Shown here one piece after another: positions 34,665-46,766 of a stretch of DNA of 64,000 bases (positions are counted from its first letter, which is position 1; every line of letters starts with the position of its first letter). Source of the stretch: Aegilops tauschii subsp. strangulata (taxonomy: Eukaryota > Streptophyta > Magnoliopsida > Poales > Poaceae). The DNA lies in contig NC_053037.3 in NCBI RefSeq assembly GCF_002575655.3, positions 319,451,294 through 319,515,293 of the forward strand. The letters run 5' to 3'. Below the pieces are notes generated by a model. That model ran no database searches. It saw only the letters and a program-made list of their open reading frames with translations, and had not been told where the DNA came from. The translations under genes and the position numbers were made by a program.

Positions 34665-37600
34665 CCCTCGTGCCTCTTCGCTTCATCTTCATCCTCGCGA
34701 CCCCCGAACCTTCGACCACGGCCGCCGCCGTCAACCTTCGACTGCAGCACCACCCTTGGCCGCTGCATCAACCTGAACGTACCAGAGCTCCTCCGCGCGC
34801 CGCCGCTGCTCAACAGCACCCGTAAGTCTCCCCTTTCTCTTACCATAGATCTGCGCTTAGGGTTTCCGTCGTTCATCGGTGTTCATTGCCGCCCTTCTTT
34901 TCCCTTGTTTATATCCGTGGGTTAGATCCAAAAACCACATAGGTCTCGTGCGGTAGTAGTTTAAACCACATAGATCTCGTGCTTTAGCAGTTTCAGCACC
35001 TGTTTGATATCCAACTCATCTCATCTTAGTGAACCTTCAGTATACTGGAATTTAGGTCAGAATATCTTTTGTTTTTCCCATGCGCGGTAGATCTGAAATT
35101 ACCATAGCAAGATGTGAAACTTGTTTCTTCCTTCTCTTACACCCTTTGAATACCAGATTGGCCAGTTTAACCTCACAGAAAAATGATGACCCGGTAGATA
35201 CCATTAGTCCCCTATTGAACCGCCAATGCATTACACTGTTCCATTGCCAGACTCCAGTTTACCAATATGCTAGTATCCTCATACCGCTGTATAGTTGTCC
35301 ACTGTAAATCTTAAACCGGTAATACTCATTTTTCAGATTTTCCTTGTCATGGCTAAACAAGTTAATGAGTGCAATTGGGCTCCCTCTCGAGTAACTGAGG
35401 AGCAATTAAACAACCTTGTTAAGATGGGCGCCCTAGCCAAGAAAGATGTCATTCACTGGAGGGTCCCTGGCCTGGAAAATCCTCCTACACCCAAGGATGG
35501 AGAAGTAGTCGTTTTTGCTGATCATCTCGGACGAGGTTTTAGCCCTCCCGGTTCAAAAAAATTCCGAGATGTGCTAGCCAATTTTCAGCTGCGCCCTCAA
35601 GACATCGGTCCCAACTCTGTTACTAATATCTGCCACTTCCAAGTATTCTGTGAAGCTTATCTGCAAGAGGAACCTACAGTCGAACTGTTTAGGGATTTCT
35701 TTCATTTAAACCGTCGCACCGAGTTCTCAGATGGACCCAATACGGAACTGGGCGGAATGGCGGTTCAGAAGAGAAAAGAAGTTACCTTCCCCCATCCCAA
35801 ACTCCACAGTCACCCCAAAGAGTGGAACCAAACTTGGTTTTACTGCATGGATACCTCTCCATCTGACGAAAAACCCCTGCCGGGCTACCGCCCTGAACGC
35901 CTGAGCAACATACACTCGTTTCCTCAGAGGCTGACAGCAAGAGAACGGGCCAACTATGCTCCCCAACTTTCGAAGCTTAGAGCCTTCATGGCGCACGGTT
36001 TGACAGGAGTCGATCTTGCTCGTTATTGGATAAGCTGGAGCATTCTGCCCTTAAGCCGGTGCCCCGGTTTGATGTGTGAGTACACGGGGGAGTTTGAAGG
36101 ATGCTCAGCGGCACATTGACATTCAGCTTACAGATGACGAAGTCACTGAGGCTGTAAAGAAAATACTGAACGAACCGGAGGCTGTCTGTGCCCAAACCGG
36201 GCTACTCCCTTTCTGCACCTTCAATAAACCACCAGTTGTAAGAATCATATAATCCTTTGTATTTGAATTTGCTTCTGTCCAAATATTCTCTGAAAGTGTG
36301 ATTATTTTTCTGACAGGGTGATGATCCGTTCTGGAACAAGAAACCATCACAAGATAAACCGGCAAAACCGCAAGACAAACCGGTCAAGCCAGTTCGTCCA
36401 AAGACTAAGGTTGTCAAGAAACCTGCCAAGAGAAGGACCACTGCATCCTCCGATCTACCAGCTGATGACAATGTGCGTAATCCGGAATCAGAGGTAGAAC
36501 TTGACTCTCTTGGCTTATTTTTCATACATCTCATTGACAATGATTATTATCAGGACGACGCTGAAGGCAGTCACGCCGAGGACGTAGAGGTAACTATTCT
36601 TTCCTCCGATTCAGATCCTCTGCCAACATAAAAAATCTGTCAAGCAAACAGGAAAGTAAAATTTTCTCACCCTCTTGCTTATGTGGATCCAAACTTTCTT
36701 TTAAAGACGCAGCAGCACGAAGCTTGCCGTACAACCCGGCACAGCGGCCAGGTAGTTACCTCCGCCGGTTTACCGAACAGTCCGGTTTGGAAATGCCGAT
36801 CAGAGGTCTCTTATCCCTTTGATACTTCATGCCCAAAAGCAGGTTGTTTTCGCCAGCCTCTTAACCTGTCTGATTCAAATTATCAGGGTACTTCTCACTC
36901 ATCCTCTGGCGAGTCTTCGGCCACACAGCTTCCACCTCTCAAAACAGTTCCTGGGTGAGTTATACACATGTCTTTATTCTTGATGTGTTATCTTTTCATA
37001 CTGTACTGATCCTTATGTCTTATCTTTTCGCAGCGCCAAGCCAAGACCTAGCAAGAAAGCTTGATTGAACAAACCGGCTGATGAAAATGTAGCTGCTGAA
37101 CCGGAAACAACTCCAGATCTGGAAGGAACCAATGCTGACGCCATGCTTCATGATCCGCTGCTTCAAGACCATGATTTCCTTGCTGAACAAGTGCAAGTTG
37201 ATATTACAAGTCATGCAGACCGGCCAACCAGCCCTGTCTGAACTGGTGACAAACCGGTCAGTCCAACGAAGGACACTGATAAACCGCCAACTCCGGCAAG
37301 AGCTGCGGATGAACAAGATGATGATGTTATGATTACTGGCACTGGCCACTCCACTCCAGGCAACCCTATAGCTTTGTCAAAGCATGCTGCCAGGGATGAT
37401 CTCTCTGCTATCGGCAAAGGCAAATGGAATGCCGATTTATCAAGCTTCGCCAACCTCAATGTTCAAGATATTCACTCTGGCTTCTTGAACCGTCTGTATA
37501 CCAGTCGCGACTATGAAGCTAGTTTGGTAAACTTGATGAAGGAGCGATATGAGGTAACTACTATTTTTCTCCTTTGTCCAATTTCAGTTCATCGGCTCGT

Positions 37601-39006
37601 AGTAGCTCCCAAGTGACGGTTTATGATACCAATCTAAACCGGGACTTTTGTCATAACTTAACCTTGCCTATTTAGCCTCCAGGGACCGGATTACCTTATT
37701 AAGATGAACCGGTTCCTTATAATTTGCCATACTTCTCTTTCGCCGGTATAGTCCCCAAGGGCCGGTTTAACTTTATAAAGATGAACCGGGACTGTAGAAG
37801 AATTCCCATATCAACAGCTTTTTGAGCAAACACACATTAGCCCCGAAGTACCAAGCTTAATACTTGTATTGTGTTTGGGACTTGTAAAAATTTCTGAGTA
37901 AACGCAAATATGAATTAGCCCCCAAGTACTAAGGGCATAACTTGTTATGTGCTTGGTGCTTCAAATATGTACTGTCAACTCATTATGTATCCGTCTCTTT
38001 ACAGGCGGAGCTGAGCAAGAAGGAACGCCAAACCGCTAATCTGCAGGAGAACATCAAAACCCAGCAATCTGAAGCCTCCAAAGCGAAGGAAGAGTTGACC
38101 CGCACTCTAGGGGCTATGGAGAAACTGAAAGAGGGCTTCAACAAAGAGCGGGAGGATTGGGAGACTGAAAAAGCCGCTTTGATAAAAAGGGCTGAAAATG
38201 CAGAAGCCGCTCTTAAACCGGTGGTTGACGAGCTGACTGGTGTAAAGCGGCAAGTGCATGCTATGACCTCTGCTGTGTTTGGTAAGCATCCTTCCTTTAT
38301 GCTTTCAACATATCCTCTCATGTGTTGCCGATTTACTGATGTTTGTAATGATACAGGAACCTGCATTAGCCATCTAGGCTCAGATGTGCAGAAGAAGTTG
38401 AAGGCTGCCTACACGCTGATAGAGCAACTTTATACCGGCGCACAACGGATTATCTACACCGCTTCGCACAATAAGCCACCCCCGACGTTGATCAAGGATA
38501 CCTTAGACAACCTATCTATGATGCCTGCCCGGATAGAACAGCTGAAGAGGTCTGCTGCAAGGGCTGGCGCTCTGACCGCGCTAACCCGGGCAAAAGCATG
38601 GGTGCCTGATCTTGATCCGACGGACGTGGCTAAGGGCTACCCAAGCTTGAAAGAGGACGGATTAGAATTTTGCACTGAAGATCTCCGCGCCATAAACCGG
38701 GAAGTACGTCCACTGGCTTATCAACTTGCTGAAGAAGCTGATCTTTCACATTATCAGGCGAGTTATGATATCAACAACAAGCGGGTTGCTGCACCAGCTC
38801 TTGAAACTCAAAGCCTGATCCCTCCAATCCGTAAGCACACTTATGCCCCTGATATTGAACCGTCCACCCTTATAAGCGACAAAGTTGTGTTCCAAGCTTT
38901 AACTGGGATCGACTAGACAACTGTTGACTTCGAGCCGCTGGGTAGGGATGAAGAAGAAGAACCGGTGCAAGATGACCCGCAGCCGTCAGGTCAAGCTGCT
39001 CAGTGA
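34665..39006 (+). pseudogene. Antisense spliced gene of the Retand element (Transposase_28-like protein)
   Basis: My exon model: about 34665-34821 (5' UTR), 35337-36237 (ATG 35349), 36317-36493, 36554-36589, 36707-36751, 36887-36954, 37034-37553, 38005-38281, 38357-39006 (TGA 39004-39006). Borders are GT/AG. Coding-exon lengths from exon 3 on (177, 36, 45, 68, 520, 277, 650) keep one frame through all junctions. The N-terminal ~270 residues resemble the plant 'putative gypsy type transposon' domain (Transposase_28) found in antisense frames of Tat elements; then come a K/P/E-rich linker, a coiled-coil segment in exon 8 (KEELTRTLGAMEKLKEGF) and a helical C-terminal domain. Breaks: one frameshift in exon 2 near 36100 and stops at 37062, 37239 and 38914. 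Function is unknown; regulation of the sense transcript is one idea. Confidence 0.75.
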
Positions 39007-39698
39007 TCATAACCCGGTGGCCGGTTTATCCTTCCATACTGCAATGTTTATTGAGAAACAATTATTCCTTTGAGTACTGAAATGCCTTGTAATAGGCTAG
39101 TTAAAACAGTTGGTCTGTTATGCCTTCGTGCATATTTATCTGCAACTGATGCGTGTTAATCTGCCATGCTTTGAGATATGATGTTCATAATCCATAGCTT
39201 TTTATTCCAATTGTTCCTGCAGATAAAAAGCTTAAAGTGCCCTGGCGGTTTACCACCGGGCGGGTCATGATACCCAACTATATAAATGACCAAGTTTTAT
39301 AACCAAGGTTGTAAAAGATAACCAAGTATGGAAATATATGATACATGCGACCTTTAGGCATAGTGTTGGCTGACCAACCTTGTAATGAAGGTAATAACCT
39401 TAATTCGGAGAAAAACATCTCCTGCTATATAATGCCGGTTTACAAAAAAAACGTCCCGGGTTGTGAAAAACACCGGCTTATTCCATACTGGTGACTATGA
39501 GTCAAAACCAGACCGGGCTGATAGTCTCCGGATTATAACCTGGTCATGTACTGACAACTTGTAGTTGACAGCCCAACCGGGTTGATAAACACTGGTTTCA
39601 AAACATCACAAATCTTAGCAAAAGAAAAAGAAACTTAGCAAAAGGCAAATAAAACCGTTGTAGTCGAGGCTTTTCATGGGCTGCCAGGCCCCAAATTT
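39007..39698 (+). other. Non-coding stretch between antisense gene and tandem repeat
   Basis: No gene seen on either strand. Rich in CCGGTT/AACCGG words and in TTTATAACCAAGG-like text. It would hold the 3' end of the antisense transcript; no clear AATAAA just after 39006. Confidence 0.5.
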
Positions 39699-40077
39699 GA
39701 TCAAGAGGTGTTGCTATGGTTCGGGTTCGACCAAGCCCCCAAATGATGTTGTGGCATTACGCCGATCAAAAGGCATTGCTATGGTTCGGGTTCGACCAAG
39801 CCCCCAAGTGATTCTGTGGCTTTACGCCGATCAAGAGGCGTAGTCATGGTTCGGGTTCGACCATGCTCCCAAGTGATGTTGTGGCATTACGCTGATCAAG
39901 AGGCATGGCTATGGTTCGGATACGACCAAGCCCCCAAGTGATTTTGTGGCTTTACGCTGATCAAGAGGCGTAGTCATGGTTCGGGTTCGACCATGCTCCC
40001 AAGTGATGCTGTGGCATTACGCCGATCAAGAGGCGTGGCTATGGTTCGGATACGACCAAGCCCCCAAATGATCTGAT
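39699..40077 (+). repeat. 65-bp tandem repeat with a 130-bp dimeric unit
   Basis: Units start at GATCAAGAGG-like words at 39699, 39764, 39829, 39894, 39959 and 40024, exactly 65 bp apart; the sixth is partial. Odd units carry GTGGCATTACGC, even ones GTGGCTTTACGC, so the array grew as dimers. Each unit contains ATGGTTCGGGTTCGACCA. Confidence 0.92.
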
Positions 40078-43000
40078 ATCAAGCTTTAAGAAGCTAAATC
40101 AAGGGGTAAACCGGACGCCGTTTTGTAAGCTCCATGTAACCCCACGTGATGTAAGAAAACAACAGATACCCCGCTTTAGCCGAGGTTCCGGTTTATTATA
40201 TTGATCATAATATATACAATGTCATAATATGTACATAAGCAGAGCCTGTAGCTCAAGTATAGTAGGGCCGAAGATGAGCAATATTCCACGGCCGGTTGGT
40301 CTCCTCCTCCGATTTACGTGAGTCTTTGCGCTCTCGAACATCGATTAGGTAGTACGACCCATTATGTAAATCCTTGCTGACCACAAAAGGCCCTTCCCAA
40401 GGGGGGGATAGCTTGTGCATATCCGTCTGATCCTGGATGAGTCGAAGCACCAAATCTCCTTCTTGAAAGGTTCTGGTTCTAACCCGGCGGCTATGATAAC
40501 GACGCAGATCTTGCTGATAAATCGCCGAACGGGCTGCCGCCATGTCACGCTCCTCATCTAACAGGTCAAGAGCTTCCTGCCGTGCCTTCTCGTTATCCGC
40601 TTCAACATATGCCGCTACACGAGGCGAGTCATGACGGATGTCACTAGGAAGAACCGCTTCCGCTCCATAAACCATGGAGAACGGTGTGTAGCATGTTGAT
40701 CTGTTGGGTGTGGTATTGATGCTCCATAATACTGAAGGTAACTCCTCAACCCAACAACCCGGCATCCGTTGCAAAGGAACCATAAGCCGGGGTTTGATGC
40801 CTCTTAAGATCTCTTTATTGGCCCTCTCCGCTTGACCATTGGACTGGGGGTGAGCCACTGATGACACATCAAGCCGGATGTGCTCACGTTGACAGAACTC
40901 CTTCATGGCACCCTTTGACAGATTGGTACCATTGTCTTTTATAATGCTGTGTGGAAAGCCAAACCGGAAGATCACCTTTTTGATGAATTGAACTGCCGTG
41001 GCTGCATCACACTTACTAACTGGCTCTGCCTCCACCCATTTTGTGAACTTATCAACTGCCACCAAAAGGTGGGTCTTCTTGTCCTTGGACCTCTTGAAAG
41101 GCCCAACCATATCCAGCCCCCAAGTTGCAAATGGCCAGGTGATTGGAATCATCCTCAATTCTTGAGCTGGTACATGAACACGCCGTGAGAATTTTTGACA
41201 GCCATCACATCTTTTAACCAAGTCCTCGGCATCAGCATGAGCTGTCAACCAATAAAAACCGTGACGAAACGCCTTGGCCACCAAAGATTTTGAACCGGCG
41301 TGGTGCCCACAATCTCCTTCGTGGATCACACGCAAAATTTCACGGCCTTCCTCAGGAGATACACAGCATCGAAACACCCCTGTCACACTGCAATGATGTA
41401 ACTCTCCATTGATAATAGTCATGGACTTGGACTGCCGGGTTATCTGTCTGGCCAAAGTTTCATCCTCTGGTAACTCGCCCCGGTTTATATACGCCAGATA
41501 CAGAACCGTCCAATCCGGGATAATACGTAGATCTGCCACCAACTGAGCCTCCGGATCAGGAACAGCCAAATCCTCTTCACCATGGAGCTTGACGGACGGA
41601 TTATGCAAAACGTCCAGGAAAACATTAGGTGGAACCGGTTTACGTTGGGAACCCAGGCGGCTTAAAGCGTCTGCCGCTTCATTCTTCCGCCGGTCCACAT
41701 GATCCACCTGATAACCTTTGAAGTGACCTGCAACAATATCCGCCTCACAACGATATGCTGCCATCAGTGGGTCCTTGGAATCCCAAGTGCCAGACACTTG
41801 TTGAGCCACCAGATCCGAGTCACCAAAGCATTTAACTCGGCTGAGATTCATCTCCTTAGCCATCCGTAGACCATGGAGTAAGGCCTCATATTCAGCTACA
41901 TTATTAGTGCAAGGGAACATCAAACGAAGAACATAACAAAACTTATCACCTCATGGGGAAGTTAACACGACTCCAGCCCCCGAGCCCTCCAATTGCCTGG
42001 ACCCATCAAAATGAATAGTCCAATAAGTGTGATCCGGCTTCTCTTCTGGCGCTTGTAATTCTGTCCAATCATTGATGAAATCCACACGTGCCTGAGATTT
42101 GATCGCCGTTCGGGGTATGTATTTCAACCCGTGAGGCCCGAGCTCGATAGCCCATTTAGCAATTTGACCAGTTGCCTCCTTATTCTGGATTATATCCCCC
42201 AAAGGAGCAGAGCTGACCACCGTGATGGGATGACCTTGGAAATACTGCTTAAGCTTCCGGCTTGCCATGAAAACCCCATACACCAATTTTTGCCAATGCG
42301 GGTACCTCTGCTTGGATTCAATGAGTACCTCACTAATATAGTAAACCGGCCGCTGAACCGGATATTCCTTTCCTGCCTCCTTGCGCTCCACCACAATAGC
42401 CACACTAACAGCCCGAGTGTTAGCTGCCACATATAGCAGCAACGGTTCTTTATCAACCGGAGCAGCGAGAATCGGCGGATTAGCTAGCTGCCGCTTTAAG
42501 TCCTCAAATGCTTCATTAGCGGCGTCACTCCAGAAAAAGTTATCCGTTTTCTTCAGCATCTGATACAAAGGAATGGCCTTCTCACCAAGACGACTGACAA
42601 ACCGGCTCAACGCGGCAATCCGGCCTGCCAGGCGTTGAACATCATTGATACACTTTGGTTTAGCCAGGGAGGTGATGGCCTTGATCTTTTTCGGATTAGC
42701 TTCAATGCCCCTGTTAGACACCAAAAAACCCAAGAGCTTGCCTGCAGGTACACCAAAGACGCACTTGGCCGGATTAAGCATCATTTTATAAACCCGCAGG
42801 TTATCAAAGGTTTCCTTCAAGTCATCAATCAATGTCTCCTTTTTCCTTGATTTCACCACAATATCATCCACATAGGCGTGAACATTGCGGCCGATCTATT
42901 TATGAAGACAATTCTGCACACACCGTTGATAAGTTGCCTGTGCACTCTTGAGCCCAAAGGGCATGGACACATAGCAGAAGGCTCCAAAGGGAGTTATGAA

Positions 43001-43444
43001 GGCCGTCTTCTCCTGGTCCTTAACTGCCATCTTGATCTGATGATAACCAGAATATGCATCCAAAAAACTTAACCGCTCACAACCCGCCGTAGCATCAATA
43101 ATCTGATCAATACGGGGGAGGGCAAAAGGATCTGCCGGACAAGCTTTGTTGAGATCTGTGTAATCCACACACAAACGCCAAGTGCCATTCTTCTTGAGGA
43201 CTAGCACCGGATTAGCCAACCACTCAGGATGGAATACTTCAATGATAAATCCAACCGCCAAGAGCCTGGCTACTTCTTCTCCAATAGCTTTGCGTCTTTC
43301 TTCCTTGAACCGGCGGAGAAACTGCTTGACCGGTTTATACTTAGGATCAACATTGAGGGTGTGCTCAGCGAGTTCTCTCGGTACACCAGGCATGTCCGAA
43401 GGCTTCCATGCAAAGATGTCCCAATTCTCATGGATGAACTCGAT

Positions 43445-43462
43445 GAGCGCGCTTTCCTATTT
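43445..43462 (-). promoter_or_regulatory. Conserved amber context at protease-RT junction
   Basis: Minus strand reads AAATAGGAAAGCGCGCTC, with the TAG in the gag-pol frame. The same 18 bases occur at 62166-62183 in the other Tat element at the equivalent place. Proposed here as a readthrough signal; not proven. Confidence 0.5.
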
Positions 43463-46400
43463 CGGATCCAAGTTAGTGCTGATGCTAAACTGCTTGGACG
43501 AATCGCCCGGCATGAAGTCAACAAGTTTAGTCTCATCAGCCGATTTAAACTTCGGGGCCGGATCATGCTCCGTAGTTGGCTTCTTCAACGAAGTCATATC
43601 TGCCGGATCAACATTGTCTTTGTAAAACTTCAACTCCTCTGTTGCACAAGCCGACTCAGCAAAAGCCGCATCACCTTCCTCACACTCCAGAGCAATCTTG
43701 CGGCTTCCATGCATGGTTATAGTTCCCTTGTGACCCGGCATCTTAAGCTGTAGATAGACATAACAAGGCCGTGCCATAAACTTGGCATAAGCTGGCCGTC
43801 CAAATAGGGCATGATACGGGCTTATGATTTTCACCACTTCAAAGGTCAAGGTTTCTGATCTCGAGTCATGCTCATCTCCAAAAGCCACCTCCAGGGCTAT
43901 CTTACCAACAGGATATGCCGACTTACGAGGCACCACACCGTGGAACATCGTATTGGATGGTTTAAGATTTTTATCTGTTAGCCCCATGCGACGGAAAGTT
44001 TCATAATGAAGGATATTGATACTACTCCCTCCATCCATGAGTACCTTAGTGAACTTATAACCTCCCACCTGAGGTGCCACCACCAGAGCCAGATGACCCG
44101 GATTGTCAACCCGGGGTCGATGATCGTCTCTACTCCACACAATGGGCTGCTCGGACCAGCGCAAATAACGGGGCACCGCCGGTTCAATGGCATTCACCAT
44201 CCTTTTATGAAGCTTCTGATCGCGCTTGTCCAAGCTAGTGGTGAAGACATGATACTGTCCGCTATTCAACTGCTTCGGGTTGCTCTGGTAACCCGACTGC
44301 TGCTGCTGCTGACTGCCCTGATGATTATAGCCACTTTGATTACCCTGATTACTTTGATTGTTATGTCCACCCTGATTGCCATGGAATCCTGAACCGGAAT
44401 TTCCTCCGCCTGAACCGCCTCCTGATCCATGATCATACCGGAAAGAGTCAGAATTTTTGAACTCTTGCATGATATAACAATCTTTCCAGAGGTGTGTAGA
44501 TGGTTCCTCCTTCGTCCCATGCTTTGGACAGGGCTGGTTCGACAGATACGACAATCGGTCCGGATTAGGATTCAACATTCCATTCCGCCAGGGCGGTTTA
44601 CCCTTACGCCGCTGGCCCTTGTCGTGCGTATTAGTGTTAGCCACAAAATCTAAACCGTGGTCCGCTTTACGCTTGCCGCCATTTCCATGACCCGCCGGGT
44701 TGTGGTGCTGCCCCTTGGTGTTGCCGCTCTTCTTTCCCTTCCCTGTCTTGTCATCGTTAGACTCGGAATCCTTGGTACTATCAGAGTCGGCATACTTCAC
44801 CAGTGCAGCCATAAGGGTTCCCATGTCATTACAATGACGTTTGAGCCATCCCAACTTCAACTTCAAGGGCTGAAATCGGCAATTGCCTTCCAATGTTAAA
44901 ACTGCAGTGTCAGCGTTGATGCGGTCTGATGAATGCAAAATCTCCGAAACCCGGCGCACCCAATGGGTTGTTGACTCTCCTTCCTCCTGGACACAGGCAG
45001 CTAAGTCCACAATTGACATGGGCTGCTTGCATGTATCCTTGAAATTCTGAACAAACCGGGCTCTCAACTCAGCCCATGACCTGATAGAATTAGCCGGTAA
45101 ACTCTTTAGCCAAGTGCGGGCCATTCCTTCTAACATCATGGTGAAGTACTTCGCACATGCCGCATCATCCACGTCCAGCATCTCCATGGCCATCTCATAG
45201 CTTTCAACCCATGTTTCAGGGGATAAATCAGCGGTGTAATTCGGCACCTTGAGCGGGCCCTTGAAATCTTTGGGCAGGCGCACATTGCGCAACGACGGGA
45301 CAAGACATGGCACTCCCAAGGAACTAGAGGTAACTCCTGGTGCCACCGATGTGGTTGGACGAACCGGAGTGAGCTGACAGGCCTCGTGCTGCACTGCTAA
45401 CTCGGCCTCTCTGCGTGCCCGAGCCCGGTTCACCACATCCTGAGCATCACCGGCACCACCCGCCGGGTTATGGCCACGGGGCGGATCACGGTTCCACGCA
45501 TTGCTTGACACTGCCGGTTCATCCATACACCTGCTGTAACTCCGGCTTGGACGGGGAGTGGAATGAATCTGATCGCGACTATACGAATAAGCCTCCTGTT
45601 GAATCAGGGCTGTCTAAAGAAGCTCCTTAACCCGACGCATCTCGACCGCTGTTGGAGAATCGCCTTCGATCGGGATGGCCGCCAGCCGTGAAGCGGCAGC
45701 GACAATGTTGTCCATTGGGTTAGAATAATGACCCAGTGGTGTGGGGACATGAGGTACCACAACGTTGTTCTGACGAGGCGGATCCACCAAACGTGGCTGA
45801 ACTGGCGCCCCTGCTCCGGGTGCCTCTGCCCGGTTTACCACCGGCGGATTACTGGTTCCTGCCCCTGGGGTGTTAAAGAGATTTCTAGCATCGTAAACCG
45901 GCGGTAGGCGAGATCGGTGCCTCCTCTTCAGGACTTCGTTCGACGCACTCTGATCCAGCATAATCCGGTAAGCTTGTGCATCCAAAGCGGCCCACTCCGT
46001 GGCTATCCTGGTATCCTCAGCTGCTAAGTCGGCTTTTGCCTGGGTGATCTGATCTTTCACTTTTGCAACTTCCGCATTGTGTGCATCCTGATCCGCCGGG
46101 TTAACCTCCGCCATTAGCGTTGCCAACACATCAAACAAATCAGATAGAACCTGAGCTGGGGCTCGCACAGGCCCTCCTGCCCCAGCCGCCGCCGCCGCCG
46201 CTGACCCAGAAATCATCGCCACTGCGGTTGAAGAGTGGAGCGCTGGTTGCGTGCCGGCCATGAAGATCGCCACCCAGTTTGGCAGATCGAAGGGCTCCGG
46301 AATACTGTCACCCTCGGAACAGCCCCCAATCCGGCCATCTTGTAACTGATATAACGACTCGGTCTCTCCAATCGATGACTCGTCGCCGGAATAAACGACG

Positions 46401-46746
46401 GTCTCACCACCAGATTCCGATCTATCCTTAGATTCACCTCCATGGATAACTCCCACGAAGGCACGCTTCATGACAGGCTTGACCCGAGCAGATCTCGCAC
46501 GCTGAGCCGTTTCGAAGAGGTCGACGCAGATGTCCGGCTCAGGGCCCGGTTCACCGATCTTGCCAATGAAAACATGTATGCCACCAAAGGGGACACGGTA
46601 CCCGTACTCGATTGAGCCGGCCTCGGGGCCCCAGCCTGCATCATCGATGTAGAACTTGCCGCGATGACTCTTGGTCATCTGGCCCACAACGTAACCCTTG
46701 AGTCCTTCGAAGCTGCCCTCCAAGAACTTGAAACCATCGTGCGATA

Positions 46747-46766
46747 GCCCCACGGTGGGCGCGAAC
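46747..46766 (-). other. Retand primer binding site
   Basis: Minus strand next to the 5' LTR reads GTTCGCGCCCACCGTGGGGC. The GCGCCCACCGTGGGGC form is usual for Tat-type elements of grasses. I do not assign the tRNA. Confidence 0.6.

Larger units (their letters stand above)
40253..46766 (-). pseudogene. Retand gag-pol polyprotein
   Basis: One reading frame runs from the 5' LTR to a TAG at 40253. In order: N-terminal Gag region (46766 to about 45620), core Gag (about 45500-44600; YFTMMLEGMARTWLKSLPAN), a C/H cluster (CPKHG…HLWKDC), Gly/Gln/Asn-rich stretch, protease with VLMDGGSSINIL (about 44030), RT with intact AYVDDIVV (about 42870), degenerate RNase H, archaeal-type RNase H (FDGSRQLEGSGAGVVL, NNVAEYEALLHGL) and integrase (HHCC about 41330-41170; DMVGPF, KDNGTN, E near QAERANKEI). 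Stops in frame: TAG 45614-45616, TAG 43457-43459 (conserved, see separate entry), TAG 42896-42898, TGA 41951-41953. No frameshift was found in 6.5 kb, so decay is by point mutation only. Confidence 0.93.

Noticed and set aside
35295..39006. Antisense gene as a captured host gene
   Set aside because: Its position, strand and N-terminal domain are those described for antisense genes of Tat elements; recent capture would not be expected to keep to this place.
39699..40077. Regular repeat considered as CRISPR array
   Set aside because: Units are contiguous 65-mers with no unique spacers, in a plant retroelement.
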